From Gallionella sp. (GTDB lineage Bacteria > Pseudomonadota > Gammaproteobacteria > Burkholderiales > Gallionellaceae): 64,000 nucleotides of DNA. The stretch covers positions 1 through 64,000 of the forward strand of contig JAHFRA010000003.1 in NCBI GenBank assembly GCA_023259035.1. Reading direction: 5' to 3'. Of this stretch, positions 8,932-19,919 are shown in pieces. The translations under genes and the position numbers were made by a program. The notes below the pieces were generated by a model. The model made no database searches. It was not told the origin of the DNA and saw only the letters and a program-made list of their open reading frames with translations. The stretch's first letter is position 1. Each line of letters starts with the position of its first letter.

Positions 8932-10140
8932 TTAGAACAATTCAATATCGCCCGTATCGAAGTTGTCCTGTGCAACCGGGTTGGATTTCTTTGCGTCCAG
9001 CGTTATCACATGCTCATGCAACGAGCGATTGTAGGCGGCGATCTGTTCCAGATATTCGGTGCGATTTGGCCTGTCTATCCCCTTGCACATCTCGTTGGCA
9101 ACTTCCTGCAAAGCGGCCATGCGCATCTGGGCGTGCGAGATCAATTGCGAACTCATGTCCTGGAATTGCAAGGTGGATACTGCCACCCCCACGTTATGCT
9201 CGACTTTCGCATTGATGACATTGAGTTCGATGGCATTTTTTGCGATAGTTTCATTCAGATCCGAAAGGTCCTTCATCATGGAATTCACATGCCGCTTGGA
9301 GTCCATCACGAAGGTCATGTCGTTTGCCGCAAGTTTGTCGATGTACTTCTCCGCGGCAACCAGCGATTCGCTGACACTGCGCACCGATGTGCGGATCTGC
9401 TTGCTGAATTTGTTGGTGCTTTCGGAAAGGTTGCGCACCTCGTCGGCAACCACGGCAAAGCCGCGCCCCGCCTCGCCTGCGCGCGCCGCTTCGATTGCCG
9501 CATTAAGCGCGAGCAGATTGGTTTGTTTGGCAATGCCCTCCACCTCGCTCAATATCGTGAGGATGCCGGTAACCTGCGCATTGATGGCGTCCATCTTCTC
9601 CACCAACTCCATCGCGTGTTTGCTGTTTTCAATAGTGCTGTCAACAAATTCGTTCATCGCTTTTTCGGTATCTTGAACGAAATTCTCAAATTTCCGTTTG
9701 GCGCTTCCGCCGTCGCCGCCGCTTGTGTCACCTTCCGTGATGAACAGCGTCAAGGCTTGCTGTGTGCGCACCTCTTCGGCCATTGCGGTAAAGGTATTGA
9801 CCAGCGTGGAAATGGCCTCGCTCAAGATGGTCTGGGTATTGCCCAGCTCGGTGTGCGCGGAGTTGATCTGATTGGATACTTCCTTGCCCAATTGCACATG
9901 AAAGGTGTTGCTCTCATGAATGAGAGGCGCGTCACTCTGCGCCAACAGCTCGGCAGCGTTGAACGGCACCTCGTTGGCGTTAACCCATTTGAACAGGGAA
10001 CTCCAGCAAATGACCATGGCCAGGAACAGCAGCGCATCGGCCAGGGCAACGCTTGCGCCACCCAGATAGAATGCATGCACGCCCAGCAAAATGCCGCTGG
10101 CTAATGCGCCGGTAAAGGCAAAACGAGCAAAATTTCTCAT
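8932..10140 (-). CDS. Methyl-accepting chemotaxis protein, short N-terminal membrane region
   Basis: MCP hairpin [39 protein letters not shown]-terminal hydrophobic segments, no obvious large periplasmic domain. Confidence 0.9.
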   Translation of the reverse strand: MRNFARFAFTGALASGILLGVHAFYLGGASVALADALLFLAMVICWSSLFKWVNANEVPFNAAELLAQSDAPLIHESNTFHVQLGKEVSNQINSAHTELGNTQTILSEAISTLVNTFTAMAEEVRTQQALTLFITEGDTSGGDGGSAKRKFENFVQDTEKAMNEFVDSTIENSKHAMELVEKMDAINAQVTGILTILSEVEGIAKQTNLLALNAAIEAARAGEAGRGFAVVADEVRNLSESTNKFSKQIRTSVRSVSESLVAAEKYIDKLAANDMTFVMDSKRHVNSMMKDLSDLNETIAKNAIELNVINAKVEHNVGVAVSTLQFQDMSSQLISHAQMRMAALQEVANEMCKGIDRPNRTEYLEQIAAYNRSLHEHVITLDAKKSNPVAQDNFDTGDIELF

Positions 10141-10189
10141 GATTTGTAATCCTCAGTATCTCGCAAAGGCACCGTGCGCCGCGCCCCTG

Positions 10190-11317
10190 CTAATTCGGCG
10201 AGTGACACAACAGGCTGCTGTCACCCTCCCCTGCCACTGCGATTCGTTCCAAGGCGGCAAGCACTTCCATGCTGTCCGCTTCCAGCTTCCCGACCAACTC
10301 GATGCCGCGCAACGGGTCTCCAGCGCGAAATGCCGCAACCGCCTCCTTGCCATTCTGGTGAAATATCTGATGCGGATTCGCCACGGCGGCATAGCCATCC
10401 AGCTTGGAAAAGCAATCCTTGCCCTCTCCCTCGAAGTACCATTTACCCAACCGGCAATCAGTGTGCGAAGAGAAGCTGTCTGCGCTGCGCTCCGAGACGC
10501 CCATGAACACTTTGTAAATTTCAAACTTGTAAATAAGATGGTCGATCTTGGCGACTTCAATAAAGCTGCGCAGCGATGCCGCTGAAACCGCCCCCTCCAT
10601 CTGGTGCGACAGGTTCAGCAGATGCTTCATGTTATCCATTACGCCCGCGACATCACGGCCGAATACCTGCGACTTCTCCGCCAAGCCTTCCATCTGCACT
10701 TTGGTGCGGTCGGTTTCGCCTTGAATGGCCACCACAATCGTCGAGATTTCGCTGGTCGCCTTCGCGGTGCGCTCGGCCAGTTTGCGCACCTCGTCTGCGA
10801 CTACCGCAAAGCCGCGCCCTTGTTCGCCGGCACGCGCAGCCTCGATTGCCGCGTTGAGCGCCAGCAGATTGGTCTGGTCTGCAATTTCCTTGATCAATTG
10901 AATGATGCTGCCGATCTGTGCCGCACGTTCGGTCAGGTTCTGCACATTTTGTGAAGTTTGCAGCGTATCCCCGGACAACGCATCCAGGCTCTGCGCGATA
11001 TGCAACACGGCTTCGCGATTGCTTACCGAAATGCTGGCGGCTTCAATGGCATGTTGCTTCTCTTCGCGCAACGCCTGCGCGGCAGCGACCTGGGATTGTT
11101 GCAGCACAACAAAAGAATCGCCGAACCCCTGCATGTTGGTAAACAGCCGCGACGAGGTTTGTTGTGCCAACTGTGCTTCCGCAAGCTCGGCGCGCACCGC
11201 ATCGCGTTCACTTTCCAGCCTGGACAGCTCATTGCGCAACGCGGCAACTTCCTGGTCAGCCTGTGTCATCCTGGCTTGCAATGTTTGATGTTGAAGTCTT
11301 AACTTGCCTGAAAACAT
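10190..11317 (-). CDS. Soluble methyl-accepting chemotaxis protein with C-terminal CZB-like zinc-binding domain
   Basis: MCP core [38 protein letters not shown] plus [17 protein letters not shown]...[14 protein letters not shown] (CZB pattern); no TM segment seen. Confidence 0.88.
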   Translation of the reverse strand: MFSGKLRLQHQTLQARMTQADQEVAALRNELSRLESERDAVRAELAEAQLAQQTSSRLFTNMQGFGDSFVVLQQSQVAAAQALREEKQHAIEAASISVSNREAVLHIAQSLDALSGDTLQTSQNVQNLTERAAQIGSIIQLIKEIADQTNLLALNAAIEAARAGEQGRGFAVVADEVRKLAERTAKATSEISTIVVAIQGETDRTKVQMEGLAEKSQVFGRDVAGVMDNMKHLLNLSHQMEGAVSAASLRSFIEVAKIDHLIYKFEIYKVFMGVSERSADSFSSHTDCRLGKWYFEGEGKDCFSKLDGYAAVANPHQIFHQNGKEAVAAFRAGDPLRGIELVGKLEADSMEVLAALERIAVAGEGDSSLLCHSPN

Positions 11318-11339
11318 GGTGCTCTCCTAAACTTTGCAG

Positions 11340-11383
11340 TGGATCGGGCTTCGCCCGACATGGTGGGCGCGGCCCACCCTACG
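11340..11383. repeat. Double-hairpin REP-like element between cheA and an MCP gene
   Basis: GGATCGGGCTTCGCCCGACATGGTGGGCGCGGCCCACCCTACG: CGGGC-TTC-GCCCG and GGTGGGC-GCG-GCCCACC. Confidence 0.7.
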
Positions 11384-11397
11384 ATTTCCCTGATTTT

Positions 11398-13275
11398 CTA
11401 ATGCCCGCGTATATCGCTGAGCAATTCCTTGATATCGAGAATCAGCACGATGTCGCCTTCGCTGGACATGGTCACACCCGCCACGCCTTTGGGGCGGAAA
11501 GTATCCAGCGACTTGATCACTACATCGTCGTGCCCGGCGAACCCATCCGCCGACAGGATGAAGCTGTTATTGCCGATTTGCATCAACACGCCTACTTCCG
11601 GCTCCTTGTCGCTTGCATTCCATCCGATCAATTGCGCCAGCGGCAATACCGGCAAAACTTCGCCGCGCACCACCATGGTTGCCCGACCGGAGACCTGCTG
11701 TAACTGTTCCTGGGTCACAGACAGAATCTCGCGCACCATCGATAGCGGCACGGCAAATGACTGCTCCCCAAGCCGCAGGATCAACACCGGCAAGATCGCC
11801 AGCGTAAGCGGCAGGGAAATGGTGAATATGCTGCCCTTGCCCGGCTCGGACTGAATGTTGATCGTGCCGTTGAGCTTTTCGATATTGGTTTTCACCACAT
11901 CCATGCCCACCCCTCGGCCGGACACACTGGAAATCTCATCCTTGGTCGAAAAACCCGGCAACAGGATCAGTTCCAGACACTGGCTTTCATCCAGCGTATT
12001 CGCGATCTCGTTGGTAATAAGACCTTTTTCGACGGCCTTGTTGCGTATTACTTCGGGGCGCATGCCGTTGCCATCATCGGTAATGGTAATCAGAATGTGG
12101 TCGCCTTCCTGGCGCGCACTCAACTCCACCACACTTTTTTCCGGCTTGCCGGCAGCGATACGTTTTTCGATTGACTCCACACCGTGATCGACCGCATTGC
12201 GCACCAGGTGCACCAGCGGATCGTTCAGATCCTCGATCATGGTCTTGTCCATTTCGGTTTCTTCACCGACCAGCGACAGCTCTACATCCTTGCCCAGCGA
12301 GCGCGCCAAGTCGCGTGCCAGGCGCGGGTATTTCTTAAACAGCCGGCCGATCGGCTGCATCCGCGTCTTCATCACCGCGTTCTGCAAACTCACCACCAGC
12401 GTATCCAATTGCGTAACGGATTGGTCGAGATTGAGGAATACCTCCGCATCATTGCGCCCCTGCAGGAGGTCGGAACGTAAATGGGTGAGACGATTCTTGG
12501 TTAAACCGATCTCGCCGGAAAGATTGAGAACCTGGTCAAGCCTGTCGGTGTCCACGCGGATCGTGGATTCCTTGGCTTCCTGCGCCGGAACATCCCCGCC
12601 ACGGCGCCCGACGGTAGCCCCCGGCACGTCACTGGTGCGGCGGCCAAAGGCTTTTTTGGTGGACTCTTCCTCGGATACAGCCTCGGCAATTTTTTCCGGA
12701 TCACGGGTTACACCCACGGTGGCGGCAATGTCCGTACCCCCGGTTAATGCGTTATACAGCGCCTGCCAATCCACGCTATCAATTGCCGCTTGTGCAACGG
12801 GTGCGGCAGCGGGTGTGCTCGCTGCCGCGGAAGCCATGGTTGCCGGGCTGGCGGGCGGGCTCTTCGCTGAAGGTGCCACTGCTTTTCCGCTCAATGCAGC
12901 CTTCAAGTTACCAATCATCTCCGCAGGAGCCGCATCCGGTTGCTGGCTTTGCTGGAGTGCGCCGAACATTCTGCGCACTTCAGCAGTCGCCGCAAAAATC
13001 ACATCCATCAGCTCGGCGCTTAACGTCAACTCGCGGTTGCGCAGCTTGTCGAATAAATTTTCGGTGAGATGGCACAGCGTCACCAATTCGGTCGCATTCA
13101 GAAACCCCGCCCCGCCCTTGATGGTGTGGAAGCCCCGAAATATTTCGTTGAGCAGCTTGCTGTCATTGGGATATTTCTCCAGTTCCATCAGCTTGCTATC
13201 CACATCGGACAACATTTCTCCCGCTTCCAGTAAGAAGTCGCTCAACAACTCTTCCATGCCAGCAAAATCATTCAT
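11398..13275 (-). CDS. cheA: Chemotaxis histidine kinase CheA
   Basis: HPt FHTIKGGAGFL; HATPase DHGVES/DDGNGM; CheW-like C-terminus. Confidence 0.96.
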   Translation of the reverse strand: MNDFAGMEELLSDFLLEAGEMLSDVDSKLMELEKYPNDSKLLNEIFRGFHTIKGGAGFLNATELVTLCHLTENLFDKLRNRELTLSAELMDVIFAATAEVRRMFGALQQSQQPDAAPAEMIGNLKAALSGKAVAPSAKSPPASPATMASAAASTPAAAPVAQAAIDSVDWQALYNALTGGTDIAATVGVTRDPEKIAEAVSEEESTKKAFGRRTSDVPGATVGRRGGDVPAQEAKESTIRVDTDRLDQVLNLSGEIGLTKNRLTHLRSDLLQGRNDAEVFLNLDQSVTQLDTLVVSLQNAVMKTRMQPIGRLFKKYPRLARDLARSLGKDVELSLVGEETEMDKTMIEDLNDPLVHLVRNAVDHGVESIEKRIAAGKPEKSVVELSARQEGDHILITITDDGNGMRPEVIRNKAVEKGLITNEIANTLDESQCLELILLPGFSTKDEISSVSGRGVGMDVVKTNIEKLNGTINIQSEPGKGSIFTISLPLTLAILPVLILRLGEQSFAVPLSMVREILSVTQEQLQQVSGRATMVVRGEVLPVLPLAQLIGWNASDKEPEVGVLMQIGNNSFILSADGFAGHDDVVIKSLDTFRPKGVAGVTMSSEGDIVLILDIKELLSDIRGH

Positions 13276-13432
13276 TTTATAACTCCAGTTTTTATAACCA
13301 GCCACTTGGCAACCGTTTTCTGGCTGCTTGGTGGAATGGCCAGTAGCATCATCAGTCGCCAGGGCTAGTCTTCAGTTGGTATTGCCGCTACGCGGTTTTA
13401 ACTAACGGCTAACGCCTGCCTTCAACTGCTTC

Positions 13433-13457
13433 AAAACCCCAAACTTTCCAGCAGGTC
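13433..13457. repeat. 25-nt direct repeat duplicating the 3' end of cheZ
   Basis: AAAACCCCAAACTTTCCAGCAGGTC, identical to 13537-13561. Confidence 0.95.
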
Positions 13458-13534
13458 GCCATCCCGACACGGTGCGGCAGAGCCGTCTGGTGCGGGAGGG
13501 ATGGCTAGATCGCTGTTGTAAACAAACCTCATGT

Positions 13535-14284
13535 TTAAAACCCCAAACTTTCCAGCAGGTCATCCACCTGATCCTGGCTGCTCACCACATCCGTACGTCC
13601 CTGTGCATTGATCACCGGGCCATTCAGCAGGCCGCCGCCCAACTCCGCCTTGACCGAAGCTGGCGCGCTCTCGATCAACAGCGCCAGCAACTTCTGCTCC
13701 ATGTCTTTTGTCACCTCGATAATCTTCTTGATCACCTGTCCGGTCAGATCCTGAAAATCCTGCGCCATCATGATTTCCATCAGGTAGCCATTGGTCGTTT
13801 TAGTCTGCTTGGGCACTTCATAAAGGAAAGCGTGTGTTTGGGTGACGAGGTTTTTGAATTGCTCAACATCAAGTTTTTTATCGAACAACATCTGCCACTG
13901 CCCGGACAGGCGATGTGCCTCAACTTCCATTTTTTCCACTACCGGCTGGGCCGCCTCGGTCGCGTTGAGCACCCGTTCGGCAGCCTGCTGCGTCAAGGTC
14001 GCCACATAATTCAAACGATCGCGCGCATCGGGAATAGACGAAGCGGCCTTCTCGATTTCCTTGTTGAGCCCAAGCTCGCGCAACGTGTCGTGCAGCGTTC
14101 GCGCCATATGGCCGATCTGGTTGATCATCTTGGCCGGATCGGCCTCGTTGCTGGCAATGACACTGCCCATCGGCGCAGCAGGTGGATTGGTTTCAGCGAC
14201 ATTTGCCGCCACGATGCTATCGAACAATGCTTCGAGATCATCGGAATCTTGCGTTGCAGTACTAGTAGCCATGTCATCACTCAC
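13535..14284 (-). CDS. cheZ: Protein phosphatase CheZ
   Basis: [18 protein letters not shown] motif, C-terminal DDLLESLGF (CheY-binding tail), adjacent to cheY. Confidence 0.93.
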   Translation of the reverse strand: MSDDMATSTATQDSDDLEALFDSIVAANVAETNPPAAPMGSVIASNEADPAKMINQIGHMARTLHDTLRELGLNKEIEKAASSIPDARDRLNYVATLTQQAAERVLNATEAAQPVVEKMEVEAHRLSGQWQMLFDKKLDVEQFKNLVTQTHAFLYEVPKQTKTTNGYLMEIMMAQDFQDLTGQVIKKIIEVTKDMEQKLLALLIESAPASVKAELGGGLLNGPVINAQGRTDVVSSQDQVDDLLESLGF

Positions 14285-14679
14285 TTTTGTAAGTTTGGAA
14301 AGTTCTGAAAGATTTTTTTCAACTTCTCATCCAGCGTGGCGGCAGTGAACGGTTTCACCACATAGCCACTCGCGCCTGCCTGCGCTGCCATAATGATGTT
14401 CTCCTTTTTCGCCTCTGCCGTTACCATCAGCACCGGCAAGTGCTTGAGCTTGGCATCGGCGCGAATTTCGCGCAGCAACTCGATACCTGTCATGTTCGGC
14501 ATATTCCAGTCGGACACCACGAAATCAAACTCATCCGCACGCAGCTTGGCCAGCGCATCCACGCCGTCTTCGGCTTCCTGAACGTTGACGAAACCCAGTT
14601 CCTTAAGCAGATTGCGCACGATGCGACGCATCGTGGAGAAATCATCCACTACCAGAAATCTTGTGCTTTCTATTCCCAT
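14281..14679 (-). CDS. cheY: Chemotaxis response regulator CheY
   Basis: Single REC domain: [24 protein letters not shown]...[15 protein letters not shown]...[11 protein letters not shown]. Confidence 0.96.
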   Translation of the reverse strand: MGIESTRFLVVDDFSTMRRIVRNLLKELGFVNVQEAEDGVDALAKLRADEFDFVVSDWNMPNMTGIELLREIRADAKLKHLPVLMVTAEAKKENIIMAAQAGASGYVVKPFTAATLDEKLKKIFQNFPNLQK

Positions 14680-14793
14680 ATCAACCTCCTAAAAATCTGG
14701 ACTGAGCCGCGAGGACTGAGGACTGAGTAAAATACTCCCGTCCTGCCTCTGACTTTATTCAGCCCTCAGTCCTGTTTTTCACTCAGTCCTGCT

Positions 14794-15741
14794 TTATGTC
14801 AACAGCGGCCGCAATGTTGACGACAAAACTATCGAATCAAATTTCGGCACGTAGTAATCCACTCCGACACGCCGACCCATTGCACGATTCGCATCCGAAG
14901 ACAACGACGAATGCATCACTACCGGGATGCCGTCAAAACGACGATCCGCCTTGACGTGCTGAGTCAACACATAACCATCCATTTCCGGCATTTCCGCGTC
15001 GGTCAAAATAACCTGAATCTGGTCATGCAACTCCAGCCCGCTGCTCTGCGCGGAGTCTGCCATCGACTTAAGCCTGTCCCACGCTTCGCTGCCATTAGTT
15101 GACTGAATGTGTTTGACGCCCATCTTGTCGAGCACTTCGGCAATCTTTCTGCGCGCCACCATCGAGTCATCCGCAAAAAATACGCATAGGTCATGCCCGT
15201 CCTCTACCCGTTCGACGTTTCCGATGATCGCTTCGCCAAATGCGTTAGCCAAAATCTGTTCGACATCCAGAATCGAAACCAGCATGCCATTCGGCAATTC
15301 GGTGATGGCCGTAATCAGCGAACCGCTATCGGACATCATCCCTTCGGTCGCGCGCACCCTGTCCCAATCCACGCGAATGATGTGCTCTACGCTCTGCACC
15401 AGGAAGCCCAGGATATGTGTGTTGAACTCCGCCACCATCATGGTTTTATGATTCTCCGCCGGGCGTATCCCCATGAAGTTCGCCAAATTCAACACCGGCA
15501 TCACATGCCCGCGCAAACTCACGATACCATCCACACCATTGGGCATGTTTGGCGTGCGGGTGATTTTTCCGACCTTGCAGACTTCCTTGATCTTGAATAC
15601 ATTGATGCCAAATTTTTCAGTTCCGCCCAGGCTGAACAGCAGAATTTCCATCTTGTTGGTGCCTGCCAGATTGGTGCGCGCGTCAACATGATCCAGCACG
15701 CCTTCCTGATTGCCACTCGCCATTTCTTCTGTGTAATTCAT
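14794..15741 (-). CDS. cheV: Chemotaxis protein CheV (CheW + REC), copy 1
   Basis: MEILLFSLGGTEKFGINVFKIKEVCKVGKITRTPNMPNGVDGIVSLRGHVMPVLNL plus REC ILTDAEMPEMDGYVLT. Confidence 0.93.
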   Translation of the reverse strand: MNYTEEMASGNQEGVLDHVDARTNLAGTNKMEILLFSLGGTEKFGINVFKIKEVCKVGKITRTPNMPNGVDGIVSLRGHVMPVLNLANFMGIRPAENHKTMMVAEFNTHILGFLVQSVEHIIRVDWDRVRATEGMMSDSGSLITAITELPNGMLVSILDVEQILANAFGEAIIGNVERVEDGHDLCVFFADDSMVARRKIAEVLDKMGVKHIQSTNGSEAWDRLKSMADSAQSSGLELHDQIQVILTDAEMPEMDGYVLTQHVKADRRFDGIPVVMHSSLSSDANRAMGRRVGVDYYVPKFDSIVLSSTLRPLLT

Positions 15742-15756
15742 TTCTCTCTCCTTAGT

Positions 15757-15880
15757 CAGAGGGCAGAAGACAGAAGACCGAGGACAGATACTTTGTCGCG
15801 GCTACGCCGCGTCCTCTATATAGCGTGCCGCACAGCAGCACACAACAAGCTGTCTTCTGTCCTCTGTCTTCTGTCATCTG
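15757..15880. repeat. Composite REP-like intergenic repeat, copy 1
   Basis: Purine-rich GAAGACAGAAGAC units in inverted orientation flanking TTGTCGCGGCTACGCCGCG...ATATAGCGTGCCGCACAGCAGCACACAACAA. Confidence 0.85.
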
Positions 15881-16822
15881 TTAAGCCAACAATCGAGCCA
15901 GTGTTTGCGCCAGCTTTTGCGCCTCAAATTTCGGTACGTATTCATCCACTCCAACCGCCTTGCCCATCTGGGCGTTGGAGGTGCTGCTCAAAGACGAATG
16001 CATCAGCACCGGAATGCCGGCAAAGCGTTTGTCCGCCTTGATCTTGCGCGTCAGCATATAGCCATCCATTTCCGGCATTTCCACATCGGTAAGAATCACC
16101 TGCACCAGGTTTTTCATCGGCGTATGCGAGGCATCCGCATAATCCGCCATCTTTGACAATTCAACCCATGCCTGATGACCATTGATTGCCGAAATATGCT
16201 TCACCTCCATCGCATCGAGGGTGCGTGCGATCTGATTGCGTGCCACCGAAGAATCATCGGCGAAAAAGACTGTCCGCTCCTTGCCTAGCGGTTTCACGCT
16301 CTTGAAAACCAGATCGTCTCTTTCGGATCGATTGGTTTCGGCAAGCACTTTTTCCACGTCCATCATCATCACCAGACGACCATCCTTCAACTCGGTAATC
16401 GCCGTGACCAAACCGCCTGTCTCTGCAGCCAGCATCGCCGGCGGAACCCGCATTGCCGACCAGTCCAGCCGCAGAATATTGTCTACCGCCTTGACCAAAA
16501 AACCCTGGGTATGAACGTTGTACTCCGTAACAATCATGATCTCCGGCTTGCAATCCGTTTGGACTCCCGCGTACTTGGCCAGGTCGATCACCGGAACCAG
16601 CGCGCCGCGCAAACTCACCATGCCCTCTACAGCAGCAGGCATTTCCGGTGCACGGGTAATCTTCGGTATGCGCATCACTTCGCGCACCTTGAACACGTTA
16701 ATACCATAGGTTTCTTCGCGTCCGGTCCGGTTGTCCAGACCCAGCGAAAACATCAGTATTTCCAGTTTGTTGGTTCCCGCCAGCTTGGTGCGGGCATCAA
16801 TATTCTTTAACAGGTCCGACAT
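15881..16822 (-). CDS. cheV: Chemotaxis protein CheV (CheW + REC), copy 2
   Basis: LEILMFSLGLDNRTGREETYGINVFKVREVMRIPKITRAPEMPAAVEGMVSLRGALVPVIDL plus REC ILTDVEMPEMDGYMLT. Confidence 0.93.
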   Translation of the reverse strand: MSDLLKNIDARTKLAGTNKLEILMFSLGLDNRTGREETYGINVFKVREVMRIPKITRAPEMPAAVEGMVSLRGALVPVIDLAKYAGVQTDCKPEIMIVTEYNVHTQGFLVKAVDNILRLDWSAMRVPPAMLAAETGGLVTAITELKDGRLVMMMDVEKVLAETNRSERDDLVFKSVKPLGKERTVFFADDSSVARNQIARTLDAMEVKHISAINGHQAWVELSKMADYADASHTPMKNLVQVILTDVEMPEMDGYMLTRKIKADKRFAGIPVLMHSSLSSTSNAQMGKAVGVDEYVPKFEAQKLAQTLARLLA

Positions 16823-16889
16823 TTTTTTCTCCTTAAAACCCCTCTGATGAATCCGAGCTAATCCCCTGATAATGGGAGGATGAGAGGGG

Positions 16890-18512
16890 TTAAACCCTGA
16901 ATCTGCTGACTGCGGCCTGCAACTCTTTGGCTAATTGTTCCAGGCGTTCGATGCCATGGGTATTCGATTCTACTGCCGCATGATTTTCTTCCGACATTTG
17001 CGCAATGTGCTCCACGTTGCGCGCAATCTCGTTACTCGCCAAACTCTGTTCTCCTACCGACGCGGCAATATCATTCACACCGTGGCTGGATTTCGCTACC
17101 GCGTCGCCCGCTTCGATCAGCACAGCTGAGACTCGCTCAACCTGAGCCTGCGTTTCTTGCAAGGAGCGCAAGCCCGTTTGCACGGTTGCTTCGACATGGG
17201 TGGATTTTTGGTTTAATGAATTGGTGACACGGTCAATTTCGTTGGCTGACTGCGCGGATTTTTCTGCCAGCTTGCGCACTTCGTCTGCCACTACTGCAAA
17301 ACCGCGTCCCTGCTCACCGGCGCGCGCGGCTTCAATCGCCGCATTTAACGCCAACAGGTTGGTCTGGTCGGCGATTTCCTTCACCTGCTGGGTCATTCCG
17401 GCAATGGCGCGGGTACTATCGACAAACTCCTTGACCGATCCGGCGATTTGATTGACCGCATCTTGCACGCGCTGAATCTCGCTAATCATTGACGTAACGC
17501 TCTGGTTGCCCTGCTGGGTTTGACTCAAGCTTTGCTCGGACAGCTTGCGCACATCCTCGGTGTTGGTGGCAACCGAATTGATGCTCACGGTGATCTGCTC
17601 CACCGCCGCCGCCGTGGAAGCGGCTGCCTCGCTTTGCGTCCGCGAGCTTTGCGCGATTTGCGAGGAAGAGATTGAAAGTTGTGCCGCAGTGCTGGACACC
17701 GTACCGGCATTGGCAAGCACCTGGCGGATGATGTCGGCAAAACCGTCAATAAGCCCGTTGAACGCGGTGGCTGCCAGGCCGACTTCATCCTGCCCATATA
17801 CCCTGGCACGCGCGTTCAAGTCGCCGTCCGCCGACATTTTTACCATCACGCTGCGCAACTCATTCACCGAGCGGTTGATGCCACTGATGATGGAATATCC
17901 CAATATGCAGCCCAATGCCACACCGAGCAGAAGCAGCGCAATGTCCACCGTGCGCATGATTTTGATGAGGTCAGCCGATTCCAAGTGTAATTTCTCGGCA
18001 TCGCGTTGTTGCATCTTGATCAATTCGTCCAGCGCCTTATTCATCGGATCGCTCAGGGGGAGGACATGCTCTATCTGTATCCATTTGATCTTGGCTAAAT
18101 TGTTTGCCTGCATCGCCTCCAGGGTCGGCTTGATGCCTTCTTCGACAAATTGTTTTCTCACCTCGCTAAATTTCGCCGCCAGCATTTTGTCTTCCTCGTC
18201 AATCAGCGATTTCTGGAAGGCTTTCCACTGCTTGTCGATGACGTTCCTGTTGTTTTCAATTTGCTGAATAAATTTCGCCATATCTTCCGGCTGCGCAATC
18301 GCGGTGAAGATGGCAAGCTGGTTATCCAAATTTGCCCTGGCGATATCGCCCAATTGCACGAGAGGTATCAGCTTGTCGTCATACGTCGACTCCAGCGCGC
18401 TGTTCGCCTTGCCGGCGGCATACAGCCCCACTCCGCCGATCATCACCATGCTCGCCAGCAAAAAGACCACCAGTATCTCCAACCGGGTACTAATTTTCAT
18501 ATCGTTTAACAT
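16890..18512 (-). CDS. Methyl-accepting chemotaxis protein (4HB-type sensor, HAMP, signalling domain)
   Basis: [57 protein letters not shown]... MCP hairpin [41 protein letters not shown]. Confidence 0.94.
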   Translation of the reverse strand: MLNDMKISTRLEILVVFLLASMVMIGGVGLYAAGKANSALESTYDDKLIPLVQLGDIARANLDNQLAIFTAIAQPEDMAKFIQQIENNRNVIDKQWKAFQKSLIDEEDKMLAAKFSEVRKQFVEEGIKPTLEAMQANNLAKIKWIQIEHVLPLSDPMNKALDELIKMQQRDAEKLHLESADLIKIMRTVDIALLLLGVALGCILGYSIISGINRSVNELRSVMVKMSADGDLNARARVYGQDEVGLAATAFNGLIDGFADIIRQVLANAGTVSSTAAQLSISSSQIAQSSRTQSEAAASTAAAVEQITVSINSVATNTEDVRKLSEQSLSQTQQGNQSVTSMISEIQRVQDAVNQIAGSVKEFVDSTRAIAGMTQQVKEIADQTNLLALNAAIEAARAGEQGRGFAVVADEVRKLAEKSAQSANEIDRVTNSLNQKSTHVEATVQTGLRSLQETQAQVERVSAVLIEAGDAVAKSSHGVNDIAASVGEQSLASNEIARNVEHIAQMSEENHAAVESNTHGIERLEQLAKELQAAVSRFRV

Positions 18513-18682
18513 TGCCAACCCCTTCGTATCAATCCTTCGTACTTCCGCTGCAGCGCAATTCCCCAAACAACATCTGCCCCATCAACCATCATTCCTGCCT
18601 GCGAGTGATGCGTTATGCAAACCATAACCTGCTATGGGCTACACTCTAACGGCAATATATAAATTTTCTTTAGTCGAACAGA

Positions 18683-18708
18683 GAAAAAAATACCCGCTAA
18701 TTCGCGGG
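18683..18708 (-). terminator. Rho-independent terminator downstream of motB
   Basis: Minus strand CCCGCGAATTAGCGGGTATTTTTTTCTC: GC stem then U-run. Confidence 0.75.
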
Positions 18709-18736
18709 ATCGAATGTTTTTGCAACGCCGGAAGAG

Positions 18737-19744
18737 CTAATGCGCTGGCGGTGCAGCGGGAATATGCGGCGCGGCCTCCGCAACCGCAGATATCGCTTCC
18801 ATGCCTTGCTTCCCTTCATCACCGAATATCTCGCCGTCTATCTCGGCATCGGTTTTTATCTCGCCACCGTCGTGTTGTGCCGCATCCTCGGCTCTCTTGT
18901 TCATCACGATCATGCTGATGCGGCGATTGGCCGGGTTTAACGGCTCTTCCTTATTGAACAGCACTGCGGACGACAGTCCCACTACGCGAACAACTTTCTC
19001 TTCTGCCATACCGCCCTCGATCAATTCGCGGCGCGAAGCGTTGGCCCGGTCGGCGGACAATTCCCAATTGCTGTAGCCCTTGCTGCCGCCGCCATAAGCA
19101 GCCGCATCGGTATGTCCGGAGATGCTAATTTTGTTGGGTACCTGATTCAGCATCTTGCCGATCTCGTGCAAGATTTCCTTGGTGTAGGGCTCGAGTTCTG
19201 CGCGGCCGATTTGGAACATCGGTCGATTCTTCTCATCGACGATCTGGATGCGCAACCCTTCGCTGGTAATGTCAAACAGAATCTGGTTTTTGAACTTCTG
19301 CAAACTGGCGCTATTTTCAATCGCCGCCTCAATACTGGCTTTCAGGTCTTTGAGTTTGCCAAGTTCTTTTTCACGTTCAATCCGCCGATTTTCCACGGAA
19401 TTTATTCTGACGTTGGTGAGTTTGTTTTCGGGGGGTAATTCACCTCTCTTGACTTGACCTGCTTTACGCGTCAAGTCTTCTCCGCCGCCTCTGATAATAC
19501 TGGAGCTGTCGCCACTACCCGAACCACCCCGCAGAGCAACCTTGAGCGGCGTTTTAAAGAATTCGGCAATGCCTTTCAGGTCGCCTGAAGTTGTTGAACC
19601 CAACAACCACATCAATAGAAAAAACGCCATCATCGCCGTAACGAAATCGGCATAAGCAATTTTCCAGGCGCCGCCGTGAGCACCACCCATCACCTTCTTG
19701 ATGCGCTTTACGACAATGGGTTTTTTGTTGGCGTCGCCGGACAT
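18737..19744 (-). CDS. motB: Flagellar motor protein MotB
   Basis: HGGAWKIAYADFVTAMMAFFLLMWLLGS plus OmpA-like ISGHTDAAAYGG...WELSADRANASRREL. Confidence 0.95.
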   Translation of the reverse strand: MSGDANKKPIVVKRIKKVMGGAHGGAWKIAYADFVTAMMAFFLLMWLLGSTTSGDLKGIAEFFKTPLKVALRGGSGSGDSSSIIRGGGEDLTRKAGQVKRGELPPENKLTNVRINSVENRRIEREKELGKLKDLKASIEAAIENSASLQKFKNQILFDITSEGLRIQIVDEKNRPMFQIGRAELEPYTKEILHEIGKMLNQVPNKISISGHTDAAAYGGGSKGYSNWELSADRANASRRELIEGGMAEEKVVRVVGLSSAVLFNKEEPLNPANRRISMIVMNKRAEDAAQHDGGEIKTDAEIDGEIFGDEGKQGMEAISAVAEAAPHIPAAPPAH

Positions 19745-19747
19745 GGT

Positions 19748-19846
19748 CAGATGTCAAAAGACCGATGGATTGTCGCGGCTATGCCGCGTCTTTAGATATA
19801 GCGTGCCACGCAGCGGCACACAACAATCTGTCCTCTGTCTTCTGAT
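19748..19846. repeat. Composite REP-like intergenic repeat, copy 2
   Basis: TTGTCGCGGCTATGCCGCGTCTTTAGATATAGCGTGCCACGCAGCGGCACACAACAATCTGTCCTCTGTCTTCTG, same layout as 15757-15880. Confidence 0.85.
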
Positions 19847-19919
19847 GAAACTACTAGCCATCTGACTAGGCTGGCAAACAACACCCGCCAAGTCATTGGT
19901 TATGTCCTCCGTCTTCAGA

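Noticed and set aside
8577-9215. 212-aa plus-strand ORF as a possible transposase remnant
   Set aside because: No recognisable transposase motif and it runs antisense into the MCP gene; left as an unexplained gap
8770-10104. 444-aa plus-strand ORF
   Set aside because: Antisense to an unambiguous MCP gene; composition typical of a shadow ORF
12197-13282. 361-aa plus-strand ORF
   Set aside because: Antisense to cheA
15757-15880. CRISPR-like array
   Set aside because: Units are short, inverted and irregular with no spacers of uniform length; fits a REP-like composite repeat
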